DNA from: Cedecea selenatireducens
Lineage (GTDB): Bacteria; Pseudomonadota; Gammaproteobacteria; Enterobacterales; Enterobacteriaceae
Assembly: GCF_042138895.1 (NCBI RefSeq)
Contig: NZ_JBHIKW010000003.1
Location: forward strand, 310,001 to 374,000
Length of the DNA: 64,000 nucleotides
Reading direction: 5' to 3'
Both the position numbers and the translations under genes were made by a program. The notes under the pieces are model-generated. The model was not told the origin of the DNA. It saw only the letters and a list, made by a program, of their open reading frames with translations, and searched no databases. This document shows positions 1 through 9,597 of this stretch, one piece after another (position 1 is the stretch's first letter; the number at the start of each line of letters is the position of its first letter).

Positions 1-3000
1 CTCAGCCTGGGGGCGTATGCAGCAACAGCGCCCGATGCAAAACAAATCTCGCAGGAACTGGAGCAGGCTAAGGCCGCCAAAAACACGCCAAACCAGGCGG
101 AAATTGTGGAAGCTCTCCAGTCGGCGCTGAACGCGTTAGATGAACGCAAAGCCTCGCTTGAACGCGCCGAACAATACCAGCAAGTCATTGATAACTTCCC
201 TAAGCTGTCGCAAACCCTGCGCAAACAGCTGACCAACCTGCGCGATGAACCTGAAGAAGTGCCGCCGGGCATGAGCAGCGACGCGTTAAACCAGGAGATT
301 TTGCAGGTCAGCAGCCAGCTGCTGGACAAAAGCCGACTTGCCCAGCAGGAGCAGGAAAGAACCCGCGACATCAGCGACTCGCTAAGCCAGCTCCCTCAAC
401 AGCAAACGGATACTCGCCGGCAGCTCAACGACATTGAGCGTCGCGCGGGCTCTCAGCAAAGTGGCAGCACGCCCCTGGCCCAGGCACAGCACTTCCTGCT
501 GCAGGCTGAATCCGCCCGACTGAAGGCTCAGGTGGATGAACTCGAACTGGCTCAGCTTTCCGCTAACAACCGCCAGGAGCTTGCGCGCATGCGCGCCGAG
601 CTGGCGCAAAAGCAGAGTACGCAGCTGGATGCCTACCTCCAGGCACTGAGAAACCAGCTCAACAGCCAGCGCCAGCGTGAAGCGGAACAGGCGCTGGAAA
701 GCACCGAGCTACTGGCGGAAACCAGCGCTAACCTGCCGCCAGAAATATTCGAGCAGTTCAAAAATAACCGCGAACTCTCTCAGGCACTCAATCAACAAGC
801 CCAGCGCATGGACCTGGTGGCCTCTCAGCAACGTCAGGCCAATAACCAGACGCTGCAGGTCCGCCAGGCGCTCAATACGCTGCGAGAGCAGTCCCAATGG
901 CTGGGCGTCTCGAACGTGCTGGGTGAAGCACTGCGCGCCCAGGTTGCCCGCCTGCCGGACATGCCAAAGCCGCAGCAGCTGGACACCGAGCTGGCTCAGC
1001 TGCGCGTAGAGCGCCTGCACTATGAAGATTTGCTCAATAAACACGCCCAGCTACGCCAGGTTCGCCAGGCTGACGGCAGCCCGCTGACCGCCGAGCAAAA
1101 TAAGATCCTGCAGGCGCAGCTTCGCACCCAACGTGAGCTGCTGAACTCGCTGCTGCAGGGCGGCGATACCCTGATTCTCGAGTTAACCAAGCTGAAAGTG
1201 GCGAACAGCCAGCTTGAAGACGCGCTAAAAGAAGTGAATGAAGCGACCCACCGCTACCTGTTCTGGACGTCTGACGTCAGCCCAATAGGCATCAGCTGGC
1301 CGCTGGAAATCGTGCAAGATCTGCGGCGTCTGGTGTCGCTGGATACCTTTAGCCAGTTGGGTAAAGCCGCGATCATGATGGTAACCAGCAAAGAAACGCT
1401 GCTGCCGCTCTTCGGCGCGCTGATTCTGGTTGGGTTTAGCATTAGCTCGCGCCGTCACTTCACTGCCTTCCTCGAGCGCTCCAGCGCCAAAGTCGGAAAA
1501 GTAACGCAGGACCACTTCCGCCTGACGCTACGCACCGTGTTCTGGTCGATTCTGGTCGCCTCTCCGCTCCCCGTGCTGTGGGCAACGCTGGGTTATGGTT
1601 TGCAGGAAGCGTGGCCTTACCCCATCGCGGTGGCGATAGGCGACGGCGTTACCGCTACGGTGCCTCTACTTTGGGGGGTGATGATCTGCGCGACGTTCGC
1701 ACGCCCTACCGGGCTGTTTGTGGTGCATTTTGGCTGGCCGCGCGAGCGCGTAGGTCGGGCCATGCGCTACTACATCATGAGCATAGGCCTGATTGTGCCG
1801 CTGATCATGGCGCTGATTATGTTCGACAATCTCAACGACCGGGAATTTTCAGCCTCGTTGGGCAGGCTTTGCTTCATCATGATTTGCGGCGCGTTGGCTA
1901 TCGTCACGCTCAGCCTTAAACGTGCCGGGCTACCGCTCTATCTCGACAAGCAGGGCGATGGTGACAACATCGTGAACACCATTCTGTGGAACCTGCTGCT
2001 CTGTGCTCCGTTGATGGCTATCCTGGCGGCTATCGTCGGCTATCTGATGACGGCTCAGGCGCTGCTGGCACGTCTGGAAACCTCCGTAGCCATCTGGTTC
2101 CTGCTGCTGGTGATTTATCACATCATCCGCCGCTGGATGCTTATCCAGCGCCGCCGTCTGGCCTTTGACCGCGCTAAACACCGCCGGGCTGAAATCCTTG
2201 CCCAACGAGCGCGTGGGGAAGAAGATACGGCGCATGCTAACAGCACCGAAGGCTCGGTAGAAACCGTGGACGAGCCGGAAGTCGATCTCGATACCATCAG
2301 CGCCCAGTCTTTGCGCCTGGTCCGCTCAATTCTGATGCTTATTGCCCTGCTGTCGGTGATTTTTCTGTGGTCCGAAATCCACTCGGCGTTTGGCTTCCTC
2401 GGTAACATCACGCTGTGGGACGTCACCTCCACTGTTCAGGGTGTGGAAAGCATCGAACCGATTACGCTTGGCGCGGTACTGATTGCCATTCTGGTGCTGA
2501 TTATTACCACGCAGCTGGTGCGTAACTTACCGGCGCTGCTGGAGCTGGCCATTCTTCAACACCTGAACTTAACGCCAGGCACCGGCTATGCCATTACCAC
2601 CATCACCAAATATCTGCTGCTGCTGATTGGCGGGCTGGTGGGCTTCTCGATGATCGGGATTGAGTGGTCCAAGCTGCAGTGGCTGGTAGCCGCACTCAGC
2701 GTGGGGTTGGGCTTCGGTTTACAGCAAATCTTCGCCAACTTCGTCTCTGGCCTGATTATTCTGTTCGAGAAGCCGATACGCATCGGCGACACGGTGACCA
2801 TCCGTGACCTGACGGGCACCATCACGCGAATCAACACCCGTGCGACCACCATCAGCGACTGGGACCGAAAAGAAATCATCGTTCCGAACCAGGCATTTAT
2901 TACCGAGCAGTTTATCAACTGGTCGCTTTCGGACTCGGTCACGCGTGTGGTGCTCACCATTCCGGCCCCGTCAGAAGCGAATACGGAAGAGGTCACCAAA

Positions 3001-3303
3001 GTCCTGCTGGAAGCCGCGCACCGCTGCACGCTGGTGCTCGATACGCCGCAGCCGGAAGCATTCCTGGTCGATCTCCAGCAGGGTATCCAGGTCTTCGAAC
3101 TGCGTATTCACGCGGCGGAGATGGGCCACCGGATGCCGCTGCGCCACGAAATCCACCAGCTGATTCTGCAGGGCTTCCGCGAGCACAACATCGAGATGCC
3201 GTTCCCACCGTTCCAGATGCGTCTGGAAAGCCTCAGCGGGCAGCGTAGCAGTAAGACGATTAAATCCGCGGGCAGAGCCGCCAGAACGCCTGGCAGCCTG
3301 TAA
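1..3303 (+). CDS. mscM: Miniconductance mechanosensitive channel MscM (5' end missing)
   Basis: Inner-membrane channel that opens when membrane tension rises during osmotic down-shock; MscS superfamily, large MscK/MscM subgroup. The frame is open from base 1, inside a signal peptide (LGAYAATAP), so only about 12 N-terminal residues are missing; 1100 codons are seen and E. coli MscM has 1107. Residues to about 390 form a periplasmic coiled-coil region, several membrane helices follow, and the MscS-like pore helix reads GLGFGLQQIF, followed by the beta-domain start RIGDTVTIRD. E. coli has GLQEIF at this place as I recall it, so one pore-helix residue may differ. In E. coli mscM lies downstream of epmA on the same strand; here epmA is 45 kb away on the opposite strand. 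Confidence 0.96.
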   Translation, partial: LSLGAYAATAPDAKQISQELEQAKAAKNTPNQAEIVEALQSALNALDERKASLERAEQYQQVIDNFPKLSQTLRKQLTNLRDEPEEVPPGMSSDALNQEILQVSSQLLDKSRLAQQEQERTRDISDSLSQLPQQQTDTRRQLNDIERRAGSQQSGSTPLAQAQHFLLQAESARLKAQVDELELAQLSANNRQELARMRAELAQKQSTQLDAYLQALRNQLNSQRQREAEQALESTELLAETSANLPPEIFEQFKNNRELSQALNQQAQRMDLVASQQRQANNQTLQVRQALNTLREQSQWLGVSNVLGEALRAQVARLPDMPKPQQLDTELAQLRVERLHYEDLLNKHAQLRQVRQADGSPLTAEQNKILQAQLRTQRELLNSLLQGGDTLILELTKLKVANSQLEDALKEVNEATHRYLFWTSDVSPIGISWPLEIVQDLRRLVSLDTFSQLGKAAIMMVTSKETLLPLFGALILVGFSISSRRHFTAFLERSSAKVGKVTQDHFRLTLRTVFWSILVASPLPVLWATLGYGLQEAWPYPIAVAIGDGVTATVPLLWGVMICATFARPTGLFVVHFGWPRERVGRAMRYYIMSIGLIVPLIMALIMFDNLNDREFSASLGRLCFIMICGALAIVTLSLKRAGLPLYLDKQGDGDNIVNTILWNLLLCAPLMAILAAIVGYLMTAQALLARLETSVAIWFLLLVIYHIIRRWMLIQRRRLAFDRAKHRRAEILAQRARGEEDTAHANSTEGSVETVDEPEVDLDTISAQSLRLVRSILMLIALLSVIFLWSEIHSAFGFLGNITLWDVTSTVQGVESIEPITLGAVLIAILVLIITTQLVRNLPALLELAILQHLNLTPGTGYAITTITKYLLLLIGGLVGFSMIGIEWSKLQWLVAALSVGLGFGLQQIFANFVSGLIILFEKPIRIGDTVTIRDLTGTITRINTRATTISDWDRKEIIVPNQAFITEQFINWSLSDSVTRVVLTIPAPSEANTEEVTKVLLEAAHRCTLVLDTPQPEAFLVDLQQGIQVFELRIHAAEMGHRMPLRHEIHQLILQGFREHNIEMPFPPFQMRLESLSGQRSSKTIKSAGRAARTPGSL

Positions 3304-3316
3304 TTTCATGGAAGGA

Positions 3317-3349
3317 AAAAAACGCGTTGGCAAAACCAACGCGTTTTTT
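3317..3349. terminator. Bidirectional terminator between mscM and yhaJ
   Basis: The stem AACGCGTTGG / CCAACGCGTT has a 5-nt loop, an A-run on the left and a T-run on the right, so it can end transcription of both convergent genes. It reaches the last base of the yhaJ stop codon. Confidence 0.85.
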
Positions 3350-4239
3350 TATTTCAGCAGTTTAGGCAACTCACGCAGGCACCAGGCTTTGGCCTCGCCC
3401 ATGCTGTCGCGTCGCCACGCCATAATGATATCAATCTCGTTGGTGTACTCCGGGCTAACCACCCGCAGGCGGCCTTCGGCAATATCCTGCTCTACCAATG
3501 GGTAGGGCATCGTCGCTACGCCAAGCCCGGCCAGCAGCGCCAGCCTTTTCTCTTCGATAGAACTCACCGTCAGGCGCGGCTGTTTGTCCAGCAGTCGGAC
3601 CGTTAGCACCGGCCTTTCACGAGCGGTGTCGGCTACCGCCACGCCACGGTATTTCACGCGGGTCACTTCAGACAGCGGCTCCGGTTCCTGATGAATAGGA
3701 TGATCCGGGGCGGCAACATACACGCTCATCACTTTGTACAGCTTGCGGGAGTTAATTTCCGACGAGCTGCGGAAGTGCATATCCGGCGCAATGACAATAT
3801 CCGCCCTTCCCTGCTCAAGCCGTTCCCAGGCCCCGGCCAGCACCTCGGTAAAAATAGACAGCTGGGTGTCAGCCTTAGCGGCCAGCTTGTCGACTAGCGG
3901 GAACAATTTCTCCGTCGGCACCAGCGCTTCGGTAACGATGGTCAGGTTTGCTTCCCAGCCTCGCGCCAGCGCTTCAGCATCGGTCGTCAGCTTATCAGCA
4001 GCCTCCAGCAGTACCCGCCCTCGCTCCAGCAGCATACGCCCCACGTTGGTGAATTTGGTGCGATGGCCCGAACGGTCAAATAGCACAACATCCAGTTCTT
4101 CTTCTAATTTTTGCATGGTGTAGCTAAGCGCTGACGGCACGCGCCCCAGCTCGTCGGCAGCGGCGGCAAAACTGCCCCGCCTGTCGATTGCATCCATGAC
4201 CCTTAACGCTTCCAGCGTCAACGCCCTTTCTTTCGCCAT
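3349..4239 (-). CDS. yhaJ: LysR-family regulator YhaJ
   Basis: DNA-binding regulator of 296 aa with an N-terminal winged helix-turn-helix (about residues 5-65; FAAAADELGRVPSALSYTMQKLEEEL) and a periplasmic-binding-protein-like effector domain (about 90-290). It closely matches E. coli YhaJ, which responds to aromatic breakdown products. It is divergent from yhaK across 105 bp, the arrangement of E. coli, so it probably controls yhaK and itself. The effector in this organism is not shown by the sequence. It ends in the bidirectional terminator shared with mscM. Confidence 0.9.
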   Translation of the reverse strand: MAKERALTLEALRVMDAIDRRGSFAAAADELGRVPSALSYTMQKLEEELDVVLFDRSGHRTKFTNVGRMLLERGRVLLEAADKLTTDAEALARGWEANLTIVTEALVPTEKLFPLVDKLAAKADTQLSIFTEVLAGAWERLEQGRADIVIAPDMHFRSSSEINSRKLYKVMSVYVAAPDHPIHQEPEPLSEVTRVKYRGVAVADTARERPVLTVRLLDKQPRLTVSSIEEKRLALLAGLGVATMPYPLVEQDIAEGRLRVVSPEYTNEIDIIMAWRRDSMGEAKAWCLRELPKLLK

Positions 4240-4344
4240 TTCGTTCTCATTCAGGAAATTTGAACATACCGAGCAGATTAACTGGCTAACAATGCAGCGT
4301 CCAGACCCTTAACATGGGTTTAGTGTAAAGAGAGGTCAAGAATT

Positions 4345-5046
4345 ATGATTACGACAAGAACAGCCAAACAGTGTGGTAAAGCTGACTACGGATGGCTGCA
4401 GGCTCGCTACACCTTTTCTTTTGGACATTACTTCGACCCGAAACTGCTGGGCTACGCCTCCCTGCGCGTGCTCAACCAGGAAGTCCTGGCGCCCGGCGCA
4501 TCGTTTCAGCCGCGCGGCTACCCAAAGGTAGACATCCTTAACCTTATCCTGGAAGGGGAAGCGGAATACCGCGACAGCGAAGGCAACCATGTCCAGGCCA
4601 GCTCAGGCGAAGTTCTGCTGCTATCGACCCAGCCCGGCATCAGCTATAGCGAGCACAACATCAGCAAAGAGAAATCACTGACGCGGATGCAGCTGTGGCT
4701 GGACGCCTGTCCGGAGAGTGAAAATCCGCTGGTGCAAAAGGTCCCGCTGAAAGGAGCATCGCATCAGCTAATTGCCTCGCCGGACGGCAGCAGTAACAGC
4801 CTGCAGCTGCGCCAGCAGGTATGGATCCATCATATTGAGATGGAAAAAGGCGAACAGCTAAACTTCCAGCTCCATGGCCCGCGTGCCTACCTGCAGTCGA
4901 TTCACGGCACGGTACACGCGGTGACATCGTCCGAAGAGAAGGAAGGGTTAACCTGCGGCGACGGCGCGTTTATTCGAGATGAAGCGAAAATCACGTTGGT
5001 GGCAGATACGCCGCTGCGTGCGCTGCTGATTGATTTGCCGGTTTAA
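4345..5046 (+). CDS. yhaK: Pirin-like bicupin YhaK
   Basis: Cytosolic pirin-family protein with two cupin barrels, 233 aa, the same length as E. coli YhaK. The N-terminal cupin carries the pirin hallmark HYFDPKLLGYASLRVLNQE and the FQPRGYPKVDILNLILEGE block. In E. coli the protein is reported as redox-sensitive; its enzymatic activity is not established. It is transcribed divergently from yhaJ, its likely regulator, and ends at a hairpin shared with the convergent cyuA. The start follows AAGAGAGGTCAAGAATT, a usable ribosome site. Confidence 0.9.
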   Translation: MITTRTAKQCGKADYGWLQARYTFSFGHYFDPKLLGYASLRVLNQEVLAPGASFQPRGYPKVDILNLILEGEAEYRDSEGNHVQASSGEVLLLSTQPGISYSEHNISKEKSLTRMQLWLDACPESENPLVQKVPLKGASHQLIASPDGSSNSLQLRQQVWIHHIEMEKGEQLNFQLHGPRAYLQSIHGTVHAVTSSEEKEGLTCGDGAFIRDEAKITLVADTPLRALLIDLPV

Positions 5047-5051
5047 ACTCT

Positions 5052-5070
5052 CCCCGACGTGATGTCGGGG
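5052..5070. terminator. Hairpin between convergent yhaK and cyuA
   Basis: The stem CCCCGAC / GTCGGGG has a GTGAT loop and lies in the 37-bp gap between the two stop codons. There is no long T-run, so termination efficiency is uncertain. Confidence 0.6.
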
Positions 5071-5083
5071 ATGAGCCCGTTAG

Positions 5084-6391
5084 TCAGGCTGTTTTATTAG
5101 CCATAATGTCAATAATCTGGCGGTCGGTTGCCTGCATTGACCGGCTTGCCAGAGCACAAAGATTACTGATGGATTTTTCAATATCCTGATCCACGATCCC
5201 TTCGTTACCCGTGACCGCCGTATTATCCAGAGCCATCAGAACGGCTTTCCATGCAGAAGAAACGCTGGTTGAAACCTTCATCGCGCAGCTATTGGAAGCG
5301 CCATCGCAAATCATGCCGCTGACGTCCCCAATCATCGAGCTAATCGCCATCGTCATACTCCGGTAGCTTCCGTCAATCAGCCACAACATGCCCGCCGCCG
5401 CCCCCATTGCGGCCGTCGTCGCCGCGCAAAGTGCTGATAAAGTTGGCAGCTGATGGTGAATGTAAATAGCCGTCAAATGCGACAGAATAAGCGCCCGGGT
5501 TAGCTGCTCCTCACTGCTTCCAAGGTGTTCAGCCACCACCACAACCGGCATCGTGGCCGCAATTCCCTGGTTACCCGACCCAGAGTTACTCATTGCCGGC
5601 AAACAGGCGCCGCCCATACGGGCATCCGAGGCGGCAGACGTTCGGATGATAATATCCGTGAACAGATCTTTCGCCAGCAGCCCCCGCGCTCTCTGGCGCT
5701 GCAAAGTTGCACCGATGTGAAGACCATACGGGGCCCGCAGTCCTTCATGGGAAAGGGCGTTATTCAGCAAGGCCGCATCCCGAATAAAACCGATGCTCTC
5801 GACGGGGACATTCCCGGCAAACTCAACAATTTGCGACAGCGTAAATTTGGCCAGATCGCAGCAGGATTCAGCATCATCAGTTCGGGGTTCATGGCTGCGG
5901 TCAAACAGCACTTTTCCCTGTTTCTCAACGCGAACCACCCTGCTATGCCCACCAGCAATGGTGACGGTAGCAAACGCATTAGCCGTAAAAACCGTGGCGC
6001 TGGCGTAGAGGATTTCGTCGCAAGGCTCACAAATTGAGACGGAGACTCGCCCATTCGCCAGCAGCAACTTACCGGCGGCAATAGACGCGACCGAAGCGCT
6101 TTTCAACACTTCAAGCCCGGCCTGCGGATTGCCCCCCAAGGCACCAACTGCGGCAGCAATCGGCAACCCAACCATACCTGTTCCGGGTACCGTCACCCCC
6201 ATCCCATTTTTCATCAGATTGGGGGAGACCTTCGCCACAATACGCTCAACGTTGCCCTCCAGGTGCGAAGCCGCCAGGGCGCTGGCCAGCGCCAGCGAAA
6301 TGGGTTCAGTGCAGCCTACCGCAGGCCTCACATTTTGTTTTACCGCCCGGATTAATTCGGCCCACGCCGGGTTTAATTCTGGATTTAACAT
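5084..6391 (-). CDS. cyuA: L-cysteine desulfidase CyuA (YhaM)
   Basis: Cytosolic iron-sulfur enzyme that splits L-cysteine to pyruvate, ammonia and sulfide; UPF0597 family, 435 aa, the expected length. The conserved GCTEP motif places Cys27 as a cluster ligand, with further family cysteines in the MICDGASNSC block; the glycine-rich GSGNQGIAATMPV motif is also present. It lies 34 bp downstream of cyuP on the same strand, as in the E. coli cyuPA (yhaOM) operon used for anaerobic cysteine catabolism. In E. coli the operon is activated by CyuR (DecR/YbaO), which is not encoded here. Confidence 0.93.
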   Translation of the reverse strand: MLNPELNPAWAELIRAVKQNVRPAVGCTEPISLALASALAASHLEGNVERIVAKVSPNLMKNGMGVTVPGTGMVGLPIAAAVGALGGNPQAGLEVLKSASVASIAAGKLLLANGRVSVSICEPCDEILYASATVFTANAFATVTIAGGHSRVVRVEKQGKVLFDRSHEPRTDDAESCCDLAKFTLSQIVEFAGNVPVESIGFIRDAALLNNALSHEGLRAPYGLHIGATLQRQRARGLLAKDLFTDIIIRTSAASDARMGGACLPAMSNSGSGNQGIAATMPVVVVAEHLGSSEEQLTRALILSHLTAIYIHHQLPTLSALCAATTAAMGAAAGMLWLIDGSYRSMTMAISSMIGDVSGMICDGASNSCAMKVSTSVSSAWKAVLMALDNTAVTGNEGIVDQDIEKSISNLCALASRSMQATDRQIIDIMANKTA

Positions 6392-6425
6392 ATTTATACC
6401 TTAAGTCCTTACTGCAACCTGGCCA

Positions 6426-7748
6426 TCAGGAGAACGCCAGGAAAGGAGAAACACAAAGCAATAGCCCGGTAATAATAATAATAATCAGAGATACCCCTTT
6501 ATATTTATGCAGCGCCGGGACTTTATAAACCAGCCATGCAGGGATCAAACACCCGACCATGCCAAATATTGGGCTACATATTGAGGTAAAACTTAACACG
6601 GGTGCATTCAGAACAATCGCACTCCAGGAAAGCAAAATTGCAAAGATCATAATGCCGTATTGCACCAGTCGCTCATTAATTTTCTCAGCGGCAATTTTAC
6701 GGCGTAATATATTAATCACGATACCCTGCGTTGCTTCACGAAACCCGAGATAAACCCCAAAGAATGCGGTCATTACCGCAAAAATATTTAATATAACGCC
6801 GACGACAGTAACCCATGAACCAGACCCGCCATTAATAAACTGGGCGGCAATCGCTAATGCTGAAATATTTTGCTCATAGGCTTTTACCGCTTCATCGTGC
6901 CCCATCGCTAAAGTAAACGACACCGCATAGAAAAATACCGTGACAAACAAAATCCCAAAGGCAATATTCATCGCTCGTAATGCTTTATGGCGAGCGACCT
7001 CACGAGATTTTTCTCGCGATCTGTACGAGATAACCATCGGGCTCAGCGTCTGAATAAACAGAATAGAAGTCAGGGTAAAGGGCAGCGTGATGATGGCATT
7101 CTTGATAAGCAACCCCAGCGGAGGCAACGAACCCGCGTTATAGAGATGCCAAAGGCCAATCATTGATACACCCAGCGCCGCCACAACCAGAAGTTTAGTC
7201 ATCACCATCAAGCTGGAAACTTTAAACAGCAGCCGCTCACCGCGTGAAGATATCGCCACCAGCACACAAATCAGTATCAGGCCATAAAATGGGTTATCTG
7301 AAAGTAACTCGTCCGTTACGCCAAAGGTATGCAGATAAGAAGCGCTGTCATTAGTAATGGCGGTAGCGTAAACAAACATCCAGATAACCAACATAATGAA
7401 ATAAAGCGCCCCTAACAATACCCCCCAGTTTTTCCCAAGATAACCGCTGATCACGCTTGGGTAGTCTTTACATTCCGGGGATTCGGCAAGGGTATTAATA
7501 AACAACCGCTGGAATAAATACATCGCGGGGTAACCTACAATGGAAGAAAGCAGGAAAACCCACAATCCCATTAATCCAACCTGAACGGGTAAAAAAACGA
7601 TCCCCGCACCAATCGCCATACCAATACTCATTATTATCCAGCCAATGTCGTTACTATCCAGCTTTATTGCATCCTGCCATTCACGTTCGGTCATTCCGGC
7701 ACGACGAGCAGCCGGTGAGGTCGCCAGAGGGGCGATTATTGTTTCCAT
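6426..7748 (-). CDS. cyuP: Cysteine/serine transporter CyuP (YhaO)
   Basis: Inner-membrane amino-acid permease of the STP/SdaC-TdcC family (APC superfamily), 440 aa, about 11 membrane helices. The first helix contains the GMAIGAGIVFLP substrate-site motif typical of serine/threonine/aromatic permeases. It is the first gene of a cyuP-cyuA pair, so it brings in cysteine for the desulfidase. The start ATG at 7748 follows AAGAGAAATATTAA. Upstream there are about 500 AT-rich bases with no other gene, where the promoter must lie. Confidence 0.92.
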   Translation of the reverse strand: METIIAPLATSPAARRAGMTEREWQDAIKLDSNDIGWIIMSIGMAIGAGIVFLPVQVGLMGLWVFLLSSIVGYPAMYLFQRLFINTLAESPECKDYPSVISGYLGKNWGVLLGALYFIMLVIWMFVYATAITNDSASYLHTFGVTDELLSDNPFYGLILICVLVAISSRGERLLFKVSSLMVMTKLLVVAALGVSMIGLWHLYNAGSLPPLGLLIKNAIITLPFTLTSILFIQTLSPMVISYRSREKSREVARHKALRAMNIAFGILFVTVFFYAVSFTLAMGHDEAVKAYEQNISALAIAAQFINGGSGSWVTVVGVILNIFAVMTAFFGVYLGFREATQGIVINILRRKIAAEKINERLVQYGIMIFAILLSWSAIVLNAPVLSFTSICSPIFGMVGCLIPAWLVYKVPALHKYKGVSLIIIIITGLLLCVSPFLAFS

Positions 7749-8253
7749 TTAATATTTCTCTTAATGTAGGATTTAATCGTTATTTTAAATAAAGCAATAA
7801 TTCCCCGGGCGATGAGATACCGGGGCGAACAATTGGCAGGTCTTTTTTATAATAAAACAATGATAGCGCGCTAAAGAGAGAAAAAACTTGCAACTATGCA
7901 GGATAAAAAGACGCCGAAGAGAAAATTATTCTCCCGTAAGCATGAAATCATGTTGTTTTTTACTTCTCATCAGCCAGTTAGGGGAATAATTAATTACCCA
8001 GAGGTATTAAAAATAAGTATCACGTTGTTTTATATTGATTTTTATACATCAGATTTTTCAAGGCAAATTCACCTTTTCGCCATCGGTGTGAAGTAGCGCA
8101 AAAAATGCAGTGAATGGCTTGTTAAGCAGGCCAGAGACAAAAATGATGAAGTTCACACGGTTAGCCGCTTTTAGCATATCTCTCTGATTATTGTTGCAGC
8201 CAGGTTACCGCAAAGCAGATTTCACCAAAGCAGGCGCTGAGGCACAGAACGGC
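7749..8253. promoter_or_regulatory. AT-rich leader and promoter region of cyuPA
   Basis: These 505 bases hold no convincing gene. They contain a GC-rich inverted repeat CCCCGG / CCGGGG (7803-7825) some 55 bp upstream of the cyuP start, in an otherwise AT-rich stretch, which could form a hairpin in the cyuP leader. No certain -10/-35 pair or regulator site could be assigned. Confidence 0.4.
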
Positions 8254-9351
8254 TCATAAAAGCCGGTTTACCCGCGTCTCGCCCTGCTCAATCCCCAGCT
8301 CATACAATGTAAATGCCGTGTGCTTTTCAATGAGCTTAGCCAGCTCCGGCGAGTGGCTGGTCAGCCAGATTTGCGTGTAACGACTCGCCTCGGCTATCAG
8401 CCGCGCCAGCGCCGGAAGCATTTGTGGATGTAGGCTGTTTTCAGGTTCATTGAGAGCGATAAACTGCGGAGGCCTCGGGCTAAGCAGCGCCACCGTCAGG
8501 CACAGAAAACGCAGCGTTCCATCAGAAAATTCAGCGGCCTCCAGAGGCCGGTTAATCCCCAGTCGGTTCATCATCATCTGGAAGCGCCCGCCGGTGTTAT
8601 CGCAGAAAAACGTACACTCCGGGAAGGCCTCATCCAGCACGGTAAACATCAGCTCGCTGTCGCCAATCTCAACGATCGTCTGAAACGCGGCGGCCAGGTT
8701 TAAACCATCGCCGGAAAGCACCGGGCTGCGGTAACCCACCTGAGGCAATCTGAGCCCTGCCCCTTTGGAAATGTCGAACTCGTGGTAAAAGCGCCAGTTT
8801 CGCAACGTCTCCCTGGCACTTGAAACTTCCGGGTACAGATGCGGCTCGCCAAGCTGGCCAAAGAGGGACTCATTTTCATACAGCGTGGCGGCATGGGTGA
8901 CCTTTTCGCCGTTGACGTTATTGAGGAAAACCGTCTGATTACGGCGCTGCATTACCGATGACGATGGGCGGCGCCGGTAGCCACTGAGCCAGATTTGCTC
9001 CTCTTTGACGATAGGATCGAGGCCAAACATCGTCGGGTACGGAAGCGGTTCGGGAAACCCAACCTGCAGCTCATATTCGAACGTTTCGGTTTCTACCGCC
9101 AGCGTTAACCTGCGCGGCGCGCTGGCGTAGCCTCGGGCTCTATCGCCGGCCCACATGGCCTTCTGGATCCCACCTTCGTCGGAAAGCCAGTGGGACAGCT
9201 GCCCGGTACCCGCCCCGTGGATCAGATGAATCGCCTTATAGATGTTCGATTTACCGCATCCGTTCGGCCCAAACACCACGTTCAGCCTTCCTAAATCAAT
9301 AGAAAGCTTGCGCACCGAACGATAGTTGTCGATATACAGGGATTTGATCAT
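8254..9351 (-). CDS. Lone AAA/SMC-like ATPase (COG4637-type)
   Basis: Predicted cytosolic ATPase of 365 aa from the RecF/SMC-like class of stand-alone AAA proteins. The Walker A is GPNGCGKSN (about residues 28-36), the signature region is FSDGTLRFL, the Walker B is FIALNEPENSLHP and the H-loop is TSHSPEL; the insert between the ATPase halves is short and lacks a long coiled coil. Relatives are often annotated only as 'AAA family ATPase'; some lone ATPases of this class act in phage defence, but nothing here shows that. The start at 9351 (MIKSLYIDNYRSV) fits the family; an upstream in-frame start would add 36 unconserved residues. A 33-codon membrane-peptide ORF lies 76 bp upstream on the same strand. 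Confidence 0.8.
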   Translation of the reverse strand: MIKSLYIDNYRSVRKLSIDLGRLNVVFGPNGCGKSNIYKAIHLIHGAGTGQLSHWLSDEGGIQKAMWAGDRARGYASAPRRLTLAVETETFEYELQVGFPEPLPYPTMFGLDPIVKEEQIWLSGYRRRPSSSVMQRRNQTVFLNNVNGEKVTHAATLYENESLFGQLGEPHLYPEVSSARETLRNWRFYHEFDISKGAGLRLPQVGYRSPVLSGDGLNLAAAFQTIVEIGDSELMFTVLDEAFPECTFFCDNTGGRFQMMMNRLGINRPLEAAEFSDGTLRFLCLTVALLSPRPPQFIALNEPENSLHPQMLPALARLIAEASRYTQIWLTSHSPELAKLIEKHTAFTLYELGIEQGETRVNRLL

Positions 9352-9427
9352 GATTATTCGCCGCCGTGAAACTTGATGCCCATTATGGCAAATACATGCC
9401 GAAGCACACCAGTTTACCGCCTGTCGA

Positions 9428-9529
9428 TTAAAGCGATCCCAGAGCGACCAGCCCATCAAAGATCAACACCACGGCGATCGCGCCGATCGCTATTTTTCTG
9501 TCAGCAGCATCAGGCTCCCTGTGCTTCAT
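9428..9529 (-). CDS. Putative 33-residue single-span membrane peptide
   Basis: A short ORF preceded by a strong ribosome site (AGGGAGAAGAG directly before ATG). The predicted peptide has a charged start (MKHREPDAADRK) and one hydrophobic helix (IAIGAIAVVLIFDGLVALGS), the shape of many small enterobacterial membrane proteins. I do not recognise it. It is upstream of and co-directional with the AAA ATPase gene, so the two could be one transcript. Evidence is only the ribosome site, the charge/hydrophobicity pattern and the position. Confidence 0.5.
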   Translation of the reverse strand: MKHREPDAADRKIAIGAIAVVLIFDGLVALGSL

Positions 9530-9597
9530 CTCTTCTCCCTTTGTCTTCAGTCAGCCAAATCTCTGACCCGTGCGCTGGCTAATGCCCGCTGCCAGCG

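Noticed and set aside
7896..8096. 66-codon rightward frame upstream of cyuP
   Set aside because: AT-rich random frame without a ribosome site or family match; treated as part of the cyuP regulatory region.
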